In this document: positions 56,062 to 64,000 of the stretch, piece by piece
How the letters are laid out: each line of letters starts with the position of its first letter
Position numbering within the stretch: position 1 is the stretch's first letter
Assembly (NCBI RefSeq): GCF_024704725.1
Contig: NZ_JALIQS010000004.1
Coordinates: 124,001-188,000, forward strand
Source of the DNA: Shinella sp. CPCC 101442
GTDB lineage: Bacteria; Pseudomonadota; Alphaproteobacteria; Rhizobiales; Rhizobiaceae
Reading direction: 5' to 3'
Length of the DNA: 64,000 nucleotides
Position numbers and translations under genes: made by a program
The notes under the pieces: generated by a model
The model's database searches: none
Seen by the model: the letters and a program-made list of their open reading frames with translations, nothing else
Told to the model about the DNA's origin: nothing

Positions 56062-57323
56062 CCCTTCCCAACGATCCCGGCGCCATCGACCTGATCGACG
56101 CCGAAGCCGACAGTGTGCCCGCACCCGAGCCGCACCGGCCGAAAAGCGCGATGGCGCGTGTCCTGCTCGGTGCGAGCCTCGTGCTCATCGCCTTCAACCT
56201 GCGCCCGGTCTTTTCCAGCGCCTCGGCCCTTTTGCCGGAAATTCGCGACGTGCTCGGTCTGTCCTCCACCGGCGCCAGCCTTCTGACCACATTGCCCGTC
56301 GTCTGCCTCGGCCTGTTCTCGCCGCTTGCGCCCCGCCTCGCCCAGCGCATCGGCACGGAGCGCACCTTGCTCGCCGTCATCGTGCTGGTGGCGCTCGGTA
56401 CGGCCCTGCGCGGCCTCTCCTCCATTCCGCTGCTCTTCCTGGGCACGGCGCTTGCGGGCGGCGCGATCGCGGTCGGCAATGTGCTGCTGCCCGGTCTCGT
56501 CAAGCGCGATTTTCCCGACAGGGCGGCGCTGATGACCGGCTTCTACACGATGGCGCTCTGCGCCGGCGCGGCAAGTGCCGCCGGGCTGACGCTGCCCCTG
56601 GAGCACGCGCTTGGCGGTTCGCTGGATGGCGCGCTCGCGGTCTGGGCGCTGCCGGCCGTGCTCGTGGCATTACTATGGCTGCCGCAGGTGCTGGCCACCC
56701 GCAAACAGGCCAAGCGTGCCGGTTTTCGGGTGGAAGGGCTGTGGCGCGATCGGCTGGCCTGGCAGGTCACGCTCTTCATGGGCCTGCAATCGGCGCTCGC
56801 CTATTGTGTCTTCGGCTGGCTGGTGCCGATCCTGCGCGAACGCGGGCTCGATGGGGTCACGGCCGGCGCCATCGTCTCGATGTCCGTCATGGTGCAGGCC
56901 GGCGCTTGCCTTGTCGCGCCGCATATCGCCGTGCGGGGAAAAGACCAGCGGCTGATCAATGTCGTGCTCTGCGGTTTTGCCGTGGTGGCGCTGCTCGGCC
57001 TGCTCTTCGCGCCGCTCTGGTCGGTCTGGATCTGGGCGGTGCTGCAGGGTATCGGGCAGGGCGGGCTGATTGCGGTGGCCATGACCGTCATCGTGCTGCG
57101 CACACGCGATACCCACGTGGCCGCCCATCTCTCGGGTATGGCGCAATGTGTCGGCTATCTCTTGGCCGCCATCGGTCCGCTGGTCGTCGGTCTTATCCGG
57201 GGATGGACGGGCAGTTTCGCCTGGAGCGCGGTGCTCTTCGTGCTGCTCGGTCTCGGCGCGGCCGTCAACGGCTGGTTTGCCGGCCGGGCGCTCTATGTCA
57301 ATGCACGCACGGTGGAGACCTGA
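56058..57323 (+). CDS. CynX/NimT-type major facilitator transporter
   Basis: 421-residue inner-membrane protein with twelve predicted helices. After a polar N-terminus comes VLLGASLVLIAFNLRPVFSS, the CynX/NimT signature, then RLAQRIGTERTLLAVIVLVA and a repeat half from about residue 230. Members carry cyanate or 2-nitroimidazole-type compounds, but most are uncharacterised. Coupled to the GntR gene. Its last 31 bases overlap convergently with the cyclo-ligase gene. Confidence 0.88.
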   Translation: MTLPNDPGAIDLIDAEADSVPAPEPHRPKSAMARVLLGASLVLIAFNLRPVFSSASALLPEIRDVLGLSSTGASLLTTLPVVCLGLFSPLAPRLAQRIGTERTLLAVIVLVALGTALRGLSSIPLLFLGTALAGGAIAVGNVLLPGLVKRDFPDRAALMTGFYTMALCAGAASAAGLTLPLEHALGGSLDGALAVWALPAVLVALLWLPQVLATRKQAKRAGFRVEGLWRDRLAWQVTLFMGLQSALAYCVFGWLVPILRERGLDGVTAGAIVSMSVMVQAGACLVAPHIAVRGKDQRLINVVLCGFAVVALLGLLFAPLWSVWIWAVLQGIGQGGLIAVAMTVIVLRTRDTHVAAHLSGMAQCVGYLLAAIGPLVVGLIRGWTGSFAWSAVLFVLLGLGAAVNGWFAGRALYVNARTVET

Positions 57324-57991
57324 GGACGCACGACGGCTGTTTCGGTAACGACGATATCCATGGCTATATCGTGCAGTTGCGGATAGATGGTCGCGATGCG
57401 CGAACCGTTATAGCCGATGCCGATGACGCGCGGTCTTTCCGTCATGGCCGCCAGCGTCCGGTCGAAAAAGCCGCCACCATAGCCGAGCCGGTAGCAGGCC
57501 GCGTCGAAGCCGACGACGGGGGAGATGACGATATCCGGCCGGCAGGGCCGCGGCTCGGCGGGGATCGGAATATTCCAGACACCGCGGGAAAGCGCCTCGC
57601 CCGTCTGCCAGAGATGGAATTCCAGCGGCCGCCCCTTTTCCACGACGACCGGCAGCGCCGTCCGCCCGCCGCGCGCCGAAACCGCTTCGAGGAAGGGTCG
57701 AAAATCCGGCTCGCCGCGAAACGGCCAGTAAGCGCTGACAATGCGTCCCGCGACATCGCCGATTTCGTCCAGCACACGGTCCGCAATGGCTTGACCATGG
57801 GCAAGGCGCTCCATCGCCGGTATGGCGAGGCGCTTGGCGATGAGGCGCTCCCGTTCGGCCTTGCGCCAGCGGTTCACATCCGTCCAGGCTTGCAGGTCGA
57901 GCGGCCCCGGAAGGCCGGCATAGGCAGGATCGATCTCGTGCAGGAAACAGGCCGGCGAGGCGAAGGTGGCGGGAGTGTCGTCGTCTGCCAT
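57293..57991 (-). CDS. 5-formyltetrahydrofolate cyclo-ligase
   Basis: ATP-dependent conversion of 5-formyl-THF to 5,10-methenyl-THF; 232 residues. Motifs: NRWRKAERERLIAKRLAIP, SAYWPFRGEPDFRPFLEA, VVGFDAACYRLGYGGGFFDR (ATP/substrate loop) and IGIGYNGSR. ATG 57991 has GGAGG five bases upstream. Nineteen bases after the broken trans-sulfuration gene, so it may depend on that promoter. Confidence 0.92.
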   Translation of the reverse strand: MADDDTPATFASPACFLHEIDPAYAGLPGPLDLQAWTDVNRWRKAERERLIAKRLAIPAMERLAHGQAIADRVLDEIGDVAGRIVSAYWPFRGEPDFRPFLEAVSARGGRTALPVVVEKGRPLEFHLWQTGEALSRGVWNIPIPAEPRPCRPDIVISPVVGFDAACYRLGYGGGFFDRTLAAMTERPRVIGIGYNGSRIATIYPQLHDIAMDIVVTETAVVRPQVSTVRALT

Positions 57992-58010
57992 CGCATCCTC
58001 CTTCGACGTC

Positions 58011-59193
58011 TCAGCAGGCCGAAAGACCCTTTTCGAGCCCGGCCGTGAGGTCGTCGATATGTTCGAGCCCGACGGAGAGCCGGAGCAACCCGTCGCTGAT
58101 GCCCGCCTTGGCGCGTGCCTCGGGCCCCATGTCCACATGGGTCATGGTGGCGGGATGCGCCACGAGGCTTTCGACGCCGCCGAGCGATTCGGCCAGCGTG
58201 AAGGCTCCGACGTTGCGCACGAAGCGCCGCACGGCCGGCACGCCGCCGGCAAGTTCGAAGCTCATCATGGCACCAAAACCCCGCTGCTGTCTTGCGGCAA
58301 GCGCATGGTCGGGATGATCGGCAAGGCCGGGATAGTGCACGCGGGAAACGGCGGCATGGCCGCTCAGCCGCTCAGCCGCTCAGCCGTTCGGCAATCGCCA
58401 TCGCATTCCTTTCCTGTCCCGCCATGCGGGCAAAGAGCGTGCGCAGACCGCGCAGCGTCAGCCAGGAATCGAAGGGCGCGGCGATGGCGCCCGTCACATT
58501 GGCCCAATGTTTCAAGGCCCGCGCCTCACCCGCATCGGCGGCAATGACCGCACCCGAGATGACGTCGGAATGGCCGTTCAGGAATTTCGTCGTCGAGTGC
58601 AACACATAGTCGGCTCCGAGCGCCAACGGCTGCTGCAATACGGGGGAAAGGAAGGTGTTGTCGACGGCGACGCGCGCACCGGCGGCTTTTGCGAGAGCGG
58701 AAAGACCGGCAATATCCACCACGCGCATCAGCGGATTGCTCGGCGTCTCGATCAGTACCAGCGCCGGGTGGTCCCAGAGCGTTGTCTTGAACGCGTCGAG
58801 ATCCGACTGGTCCACCAGCCGGAGCGTGATCTGCTGCAGCGCGGCGCGCGTCTTCAGCAGGCGCATCGTGCCGCCGTAGCAATCGTGCGGGGCCAGCACC
58901 GCGCTGCCGACCGGCAATCGGTTGATGAGGAGGTCGACGGCGGCCATGCCGCTCGGCGTCAGTACCGCCCCGGCACCGCCCTCCAGCCTGGCGATCGCCT
59001 CACCCAGCATGTCGCGCGTCGGGTTGCCGACGCGGCCATAGTCATAGGCGCCCGGCGTGTCGAAATCGGGAAACCGGTAGGTGCTGGAAAGGTAGAGTGG
59101 CGGCACGACCGCGCCAAAGGCGGTGTCGCTCGCCACGCCATGCGCTGCGGCAATGGTTTCCGGTTGAACTTCAATTGCCGTTCGCTCGGACAT
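58011..59193 (-). pseudogene. Cys/Met PLP-dependent trans-sulfuration enzyme (cystathionine gamma-synthase/lyase type), frameshifted by a tandem repeat
   Basis: The first part (59193-58372, 273 codons) has all core motifs: GAYDYGRVGNPTRDMLGEAI, ETPSNPLMRVVDIAGL and the PLP Lys in VLHSTTKFLNGHSDV. It stops at TGA 58374-58372 just after AMAIAERLSG. The remaining 109 codons (HYPGLADHPDHALAARQQRG, GVESLVAHPATMTH, GLEHIDDLTAGLEKGLSAC) continue in another frame to 58011. The break is three tandem copies of CGCTCAGC; one copy would restore AERLSGHAAVSRVHYPG and a 388-residue normal protein (1183-16=1167 bases). Divergent from a LysR gene. It could be phase-variable, mutated, or a sequencing error. 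Confidence 0.88.
58361..58384. repeat. 3 x 8-bp tandem repeat inside the trans-sulfuration gene
   Basis: CGCTCAGC repeated exactly three times (58361-58368, 58369-58376, 58377-58384), followed by the related CGTTCGGC. Two copies are in excess of the reading frame. Confidence 0.95.
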
Positions 59194-59259
59194 CGATATC
59201 TGCTCCCTGTTCCAGGGTGGAAAATGCCGCTCCGGCGCTGCGCTGACAAATGAATTCTA

Positions 59260-59276
59260 TTGCTGTTTTCCAGCAA
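59260..59276. promoter_or_regulatory. Candidate LysR operator
   Basis: Perfect inverted repeat TTGCTG-N5-CAGCAA, which fits T-N11-A LysR-type symmetry, 26 bases before the LysR ATG and 67 bases before the trans-sulfuration gene start. Confidence 0.55.
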
Positions 59277-59301
59277 GAAATTTGCGGTTATTCTGCGCTC
59301 C

Positions 59302-60141
59302 ATGGACATCGCCATCGCCCGCACCTTTCTGGAAGTCGTGAAGACCGGCAGCTTCGTCGCCGCGGCGGAGAGCCTGCATATCTCGCAGACGGCGGTGAGT
59401 GCGCGTATCCGCGTGCTCGAGGAACAGCTGGAACGCCCGGTCTTCGTGCGCAACAAGGCGGGCGCGCGGCTGACGGCGGCGGGCGAGCGCTTCTATGGCT
59501 TTGCCGCCACCCTGGTGCAGGTGTGGGAAACGGCGCGCGGCACGGTCGCGCTGCCGCCCGGCCGCGCCGGGATGGTAACGTTGGGCGCCGAACTCAGCCT
59601 GTGGAGCCCGCTTTTGAAGCATTGGCTGCTGTGGATGCGGCGGGCGTGCCCCGATATCGCGGTGCGTACGGTCATCGAAACGGCGGAACGGCTGATGGCC
59701 CAGGTCGCGGAGGGGGCGATCGATGCGGCAGTGCTCTATGGCGCGCCCCGCCGCCCGGGCCTCGTCGCCGAACTGCTCTTCGAAGAGCGGCTGGTGCTCG
59801 CCCGCACGACGGCTCCGGCGGCCGAGGAGGATCCGGTCGGCATCGACTGGGGCGAGGATTTCTCGGCCAGCCTTCGCGCCGCTTTCCCGGACCGGCCCAA
59901 TCCGGCGGTGTCCGTCAGCTATGGTCCGCTTGCACTCGATTATATCCTGGCGGTCGGGGGATCCGGCTATTTCCGCGAGGGGTTCATCCGCCCGCATCTG
60001 GAGGTTGGACGGCTGGAAATCGTGCCGAACAGCCCCGCCTTCGCCTATCCCGCCTATCTGGTCTCCTCGGAAAAGACCGACCCGGCCATGCTGCCGCGCC
60101 TGCGGGAGGGCCTGCGCTTCGCGGCGGGCGAACGCCCCTAG
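59302..60141 (+). CDS. LysR-family transcriptional regulator
   Basis: 279 residues: helix-turn-helix IARTFLEVVKTGSFVAAAES, LHISQTAVSARIRVLEEQLE, then a periplasmic-binding-like effector domain (MVTLGAELSLWSPLLKHWLL onwards). ATG 59302 is used; an open extension to 59260 runs through the inverted repeat and is unlikely. Divergent from the trans-sulfuration gene, which is its probable target. Its TAG lies within the palindrome CTAG shared with the convergent DUF488 gene. Confidence 0.88.
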   Translation: MDIAIARTFLEVVKTGSFVAAAESLHISQTAVSARIRVLEEQLERPVFVRNKAGARLTAAGERFYGFAATLVQVWETARGTVALPPGRAGMVTLGAELSLWSPLLKHWLLWMRRACPDIAVRTVIETAERLMAQVAEGAIDAAVLYGAPRRPGLVAELLFEERLVLARTTAPAAEEDPVGIDWGEDFSASLRAAFPDRPNPAVSVSYGPLALDYILAVGGSGYFREGFIRPHLEVGRLEIVPNSPAFAYPAYLVSSEKTDPAMLPRLREGLRFAAGERP

Positions 60142-60539
60142 AGCAATTCCGGTGAAATCCGGCCCGCCGGAAATACTTTATTATATTGTTTTTGCAGCAC
60201 TTCCAGCAGAACGTCAGCCAGTACGGCCGCATGGTTGAACTGCGTGTTGCGCGAGCCGTAGAGCAGCGTCACGGTGCCGCTGGCGGCGCGTTTTTTGAGG
60301 TCGTCGATGGCAGGATTGTCTTTCAACTCTTCCCGGTAGCGCGTCTGGAACTCCGCCCAGCGCTCCGGCTTGTGGTCGAACCATTTGCGCAGTTCCGTCG
60401 AGGGTGCGACGTCCTTCATCCATTCCGCAAACGCGGCTTTTTGCCTGGAAACACCGCGTGGCCAGAGCCGGTCGACGAGGATGCGCTCACCGTCGTCGGC
60501 TTCCGGTTCCGCATAGACACGCTTGATCCGTACGGGCAT
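60138..60539 (-). CDS. DUF488 family protein
   Basis: 133-residue cytoplasmic protein of unknown function: RILVDRLWPRGVSRQKAAF near the start, DVAPSTELRKWFDHKPERW and VTLLYGSRNTQFNHAAVLAD, all diagnostic of DUF488 (YeaO-like). ATG 60539 is used. Fourteen bases after the carbonic anhydrase gene and probably co-transcribed. Convergent with the LysR gene and overlapping it by four bases. Confidence 0.88.
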   Translation of the reverse strand: MPVRIKRVYAEPEADDGERILVDRLWPRGVSRQKAAFAEWMKDVAPSTELRKWFDHKPERWAEFQTRYREELKDNPAIDDLKKRAASGTVTLLYGSRNTQFNHAAVLADVLLEVLQKQYNKVFPAGRISPELL

Positions 60540-60553
60540 CGCTTGCCTCCCTG

Positions 60554-61144
60554 CTAGCCAGACACCGTGCACTTGAGATCGGAAAGCAGTCCATCCTTCA
60601 AGCCATAGACCCAGCCGTGGATGGAAACGTCCCGGCCGGCCTGCCAGGCGGCTTGCAGCGTCGGCGTGCGGGCAAGACGCTCGACTTGCACGGCGACGGA
60701 CGTCTCGCACAGCCGGTCGAGGTCGTCGTCGCTCCACGCGCCGCACTCCCGGCATTCGAAGCGCCGGTCGGCGACGTCGCGGATTGGTTGCAGCCAATGG
60801 TCGATCAGCCCGAAGCGCTCGCCGCTGACGGCCGCGCGCACGCCGCCGCAGCCATAGTGCCCGCAGATGATGATGTGTTTCACGCCGAGCTGGTGCACGG
60901 CATATTCCACCACGGACAGCATGTTGAGGTCAGTGGCGTGGATGAGGTTGGCGACATTGCGATGCACGAAGACCTCGCCCGGCTCCAGTCCGGCGATCAC
61001 ATTGGCCGGCACGCGGCTGTCCGAACAGCCGATCCAGAGATAGTCCGGCTGCTGCAGCTGCGCCAGATGCTCGAAATAGTCGGCTTTCTCCGACTTGCGC
61101 TCGTCGGACCAGGCCCGGTTTCTGGCAAAAAGGTCTTCGATCAT
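60554..61144 (-). CDS. Beta-class carbonic anhydrase
   Basis: Interconverts CO2 and bicarbonate; 196 residues. Zinc ligands and dyad: YLWIGCSDSRVPANVI (Cys, Asp, Arg) and IIICGHYGCGGVRAA (His, Cys); HRNVANLIHATDLN and HGWVYGLKDGLL are also conserved. ATG 61144 follows an in-frame GTG; either may start. A DUF488 gene follows. Confidence 0.93.
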   Translation of the reverse strand: MIEDLFARNRAWSDERKSEKADYFEHLAQLQQPDYLWIGCSDSRVPANVIAGLEPGEVFVHRNVANLIHATDLNMLSVVEYAVHQLGVKHIIICGHYGCGGVRAAVSGERFGLIDHWLQPIRDVADRRFECRECGAWSDDDLDRLCETSVAVQVERLARTPTLQAAWQAGRDVSIHGWVYGLKDGLLSDLKCTVSG

Positions 61145-61489
61145 CACTTGGCTCCGCTGTTGCAGGTGGGGGACCTATCCGCCTGCAGATGCCATCTGTC
61201 AAACCGGAGGTCTGCCGCAGAGGCCCTGCCATTAAGCCGTGCTTGACTTTGCCGCCGCCCTTGTCCCATCATAGGGCATGACGACGATGCCCTCCCTTGC
61301 CCGGTTTCTGAAACGGTTGTTTCCTCTCGCAGGACACTAGCCCCTCGGTTTGGTCGCGTCGCGCCCCGACCGTGGGGCAATAGCGGTTTCGTTCTAGAAC
61401 GTAACCGCGCCGTAAAGCGCGACACACATTTCCCAGATTTTGATTGTCCGCGTGCCCTTGAGGCCGCGTGACCCGTATGCGAGGTTTCC
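61145..61489. other. Intergenic region before the Rnk gene
   Basis: About 345 bases between divergent carbonic anhydrase and Rnk genes, presumably with both promoters. It holds a 20-codon open frame (61278-61340, starting MTTMPSLARFLKRLF) with a weak GGGC before it, which may be a leader peptide or chance. The inverted repeat TTCTAGAA (61391-61398) lies about 92 bases before rnk. Nothing else is recognised. Confidence 0.5.
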
Positions 61490-61915
61490 ATGACTGTTAA
61501 GACCAAGAGCGGGCGCCGGCCCGCCATCACCATCGCCCGCTCCGAACACGAGCGCCTGTCCAACCTCGCCGATATGCTGGCCGAGCGCGATCCGCACGCC
61601 GCCGAACAGCTCGCCGCCGAACTCGACCGGGCAAAGATCGTCGACGACGCGCGCATGGCGCCGGGCATCATGCGCGTGGGCTCGTTTGCCGAGTTCCGCA
61701 TCGATGACGAAGCACCGCAGACTGCCGAGCTCGTCTTCCCCGGGGATGCCGACATTTCCCGCCAGCGTATCTCCGTGCTGACGCCGGTCGGCGCCGCGCT
61801 GCTTGGTCTGTCCGCCGGCCAGTCCATCGAATGGGCGGCGCGCGACGGCCGGGTGCGGCGGCTCAGCATGATCGCCGTGCACGCGGCCCAGCCCGAAACC
61901 GCTCGCGCTTCCTGA
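61490..61915 (+). CDS. rnk: Nucleoside diphosphate kinase regulator (Rnk, GreA/B-fold)
   Basis: 141-residue protein with a short N-terminal helix pair (ARSEHERLSNLADMLAERDP, HAAEQLAAELDRAKIVDD) and a GreA/GreB C-terminal domain (MRVGSFAEFRIDDEAP, FPGDADISRQRISVLTPVGA, ALLGLSAGQSIEW). Rnk-type proteins bind RNA polymerase and affect nucleotide pools. A second related gene lies 137 bases downstream. Confidence 0.87.
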   Translation: MTVKTKSGRRPAITIARSEHERLSNLADMLAERDPHAAEQLAAELDRAKIVDDARMAPGIMRVGSFAEFRIDDEAPQTAELVFPGDADISRQRISVLTPVGAALLGLSAGQSIEWAARDGRVRRLSMIAVHAAQPETARAS

Positions 61916-62052
61916 GGCTTGCGGCCATGAAATTCCTGTCCTTTTCCATGTCCGGGCGCATCGGAGGCTGCCTCGTCGCAGGATCGTGACCCCCTGTGCC
62001 GCAGGCGCGGCCAGGGGGCTTCTCCACCATGGTTTCAAAATGGAGAATGACG

Positions 62053-62568
62053 ATGGGACAGGATCCCGCACTACTGACGATGCGCGACGGCTATGTGCTG
62101 GAAAAGATGGCGGCTGACTGGCCACCCTTGACGGAAGAATGGCTGACGCTGCTGCGGCGCAAGCTTTCCAGCCGTCGACTGACGGCGGAAGGCGGCATGC
62201 CCGCAGATCTCGCGACAATCGATGCGCGCGTGAATTTCCGCTGCGCCAGCGGGCTTTCCGATACCCGCACACTGTGCCTGCCCGGCACCTACGTACCCGG
62301 TGGCGCCTTCCTGCCGGTCACGACCTTCTATGGTCTGGCGCTGCTGGGCCTGCGTGAAGGCCAATCCATGGCTTTCGACCGTCCGGAGGGCCGGCGGGAC
62401 TGGATCGTGCTGGAAAAGGTGCTGTTTCAGCCGGCCGCTGTCATGGCTGTACCGCCCGAGCCGGAGCGCCCGCGCATCCGGCTTGTTGCCGGCGGTCGCT
62501 TCGGGCAGGCTTTCGTCGCCGCCAACGAAAACGGCCCCGGACAAGGTCCAGGGCCGTCCGCTGCCTGA
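62053..62568 (+). CDS. Divergent Rnk/GreA-like protein
   Basis: 171 residues. The C-terminal half keeps the GreA/B-like pattern seen in its neighbour (LPGTYVPGGAFLPVTTFYGL, ALLGLREGQSMAFDRPEGRR), while the N-terminal helices (TEEWLTLLRRKLSSRRL) are different. ATG 62053 is chosen for GGAGA eight bases upstream. The tail ENGPGQGPGPSAA is encoded by the hairpin that also serves as the gdhA terminator, so the last codons are doubly constrained. Function unknown. Confidence 0.75.
   Translation: MGQDPALLTMRDGYVLEKMAADWPPLTEEWLTLLRRKLSSRRLTAEGGMPADLATIDARVNFRCASGLSDTRTLCLPGTYVPGGAFLPVTTFYGLALLGLREGQSMAFDRPEGRRDWIVLEKVLFQPAAVMAVPPEPERPRIRLVAGGRFGQAFVAANENGPGQGPGPSAA
62526..62557 (-). terminator. gdhA terminator, inside the end of the convergent Rnk-like gene
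   Basis: On the minus strand ACGGCCCTGGACC pairs with the GG-CC arm ending GGGGCCGT, giving a stem with a TTGT loop, followed by TTTTCGTT. It is 28 bases past the gdhA stop and lies inside coding sequence of the convergent gene. Confidence 0.83.
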
Positions 62569-62585
62569 AAACCGGGCGAAGCCCG

Positions 62586-63998
<1,413 letters not shown>

Positions 63999-64000
63999 GT

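Noticed and set aside
57992-58010. A 6S RNA gene next to the cyclo-ligase gene, as seen in many proteobacteria
   Set aside because: Only 19 bases separate the cyclo-ligase and trans-sulfuration genes, with no room for a 6S RNA.
58361-58384. A CRISPR-like array
   Set aside because: The units are 8 bp, directly adjacent without spacers, and inside a coding gene.

Overview
The window reads as a high-GC alphaproteobacterial chromosome segment, most likely Rhizobiaceae (Rhizobium/Agrobacterium/Shinella/Sinorhizobium type). The grounds are gene content and order: yejABEF beside mepA, mgsA and glk; a Flp-type common pilus cluster (pilA-cpaABCDEF-tadBCD); a deo/nucleoside salvage block linked to a BMP-type nucleoside ABC importer; and a large hydroxyproline catabolism cluster. 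No species can be fixed from the sequence alone.

Layout. 1-4.4 kb, minus strand: an MsbA-like ABC exporter cut by the window edge, then glk, mgsA and mepA. 4.5-11.4 kb, plus strand: the peptide importer yejABEF and a GhrA-type reductase. 11.4-14.1 kb, minus strand: an M17 aminopeptidase, a MarR-type regulator and an NlpC/P60 cell-wall hydrolase. 14.2-26.2 kb: the tad/cpa pilus locus, with tadD on plus, cpaB through tadC on minus, pilA-cpaA on minus, and a secretin N-domain protein plus two TadE-like pseudopilins on plus. The 57-residue pilin gene sits at 23933-24106. 26.3-38.2 kb: nucleoside uptake and salvage, with deoB-add-upp on plus; deoA, deoC, a purine nucleoside phosphorylase, cdd and the ABC importer on minus; and the binding protein separate at 37.2-38.2 kb. 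38.5-39.5 kb: msrA and a small membrane protein.

39.7-41.9 kb is the only clearly accessory stretch. A tRNA-Ser(GGA) gene is followed by AT-richer DNA carrying the decayed 3' part of a retron-like reverse transcriptase (LPQGAP, YVDD and ITG motifs, two frameshifts), a dead IS3-family element, and the last 74 codons of a UDP-glucose dehydrogenase gene. It looks like a scar of integration, insertion and deletion at a tRNA.

41.9-55.3 kb is a hydroxyproline/proline-imino-acid catabolic regulon: AcnX-type cis-3-hydroxyproline dehydratase, FAD D-amino-acid dehydrogenase, a polar amino acid ABC importer, ketoglutarate semialdehyde dehydrogenase, pyrroline-2-carboxylate reductase, LysE exporter, DapA-like deaminase, two GntR regulators and a proline-racemase-superfamily enzyme. 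Together these would funnel 3- and 4-hydroxyprolines to L-proline and 2-oxoglutarate. The racemase-family enzyme has Ser90 and Thr256 where racemases and epimerases carry two catalytic cysteines. Matching palindromes in the promoters suggest control by the two GntR proteins.

55.3-64 kb: a GntR-MFS pair with a large palindrome over the GntR start, 5-formyl-THF cyclo-ligase, a trans-sulfuration enzyme gene broken by a 3 x 8-bp tandem repeat (possible on/off switch), a divergent LysR gene, DUF488 and beta-carbonic anhydrase genes, two Rnk/GreA-like proteins, and gdhA. No CRISPR array, prophage, origin or rRNA was seen.
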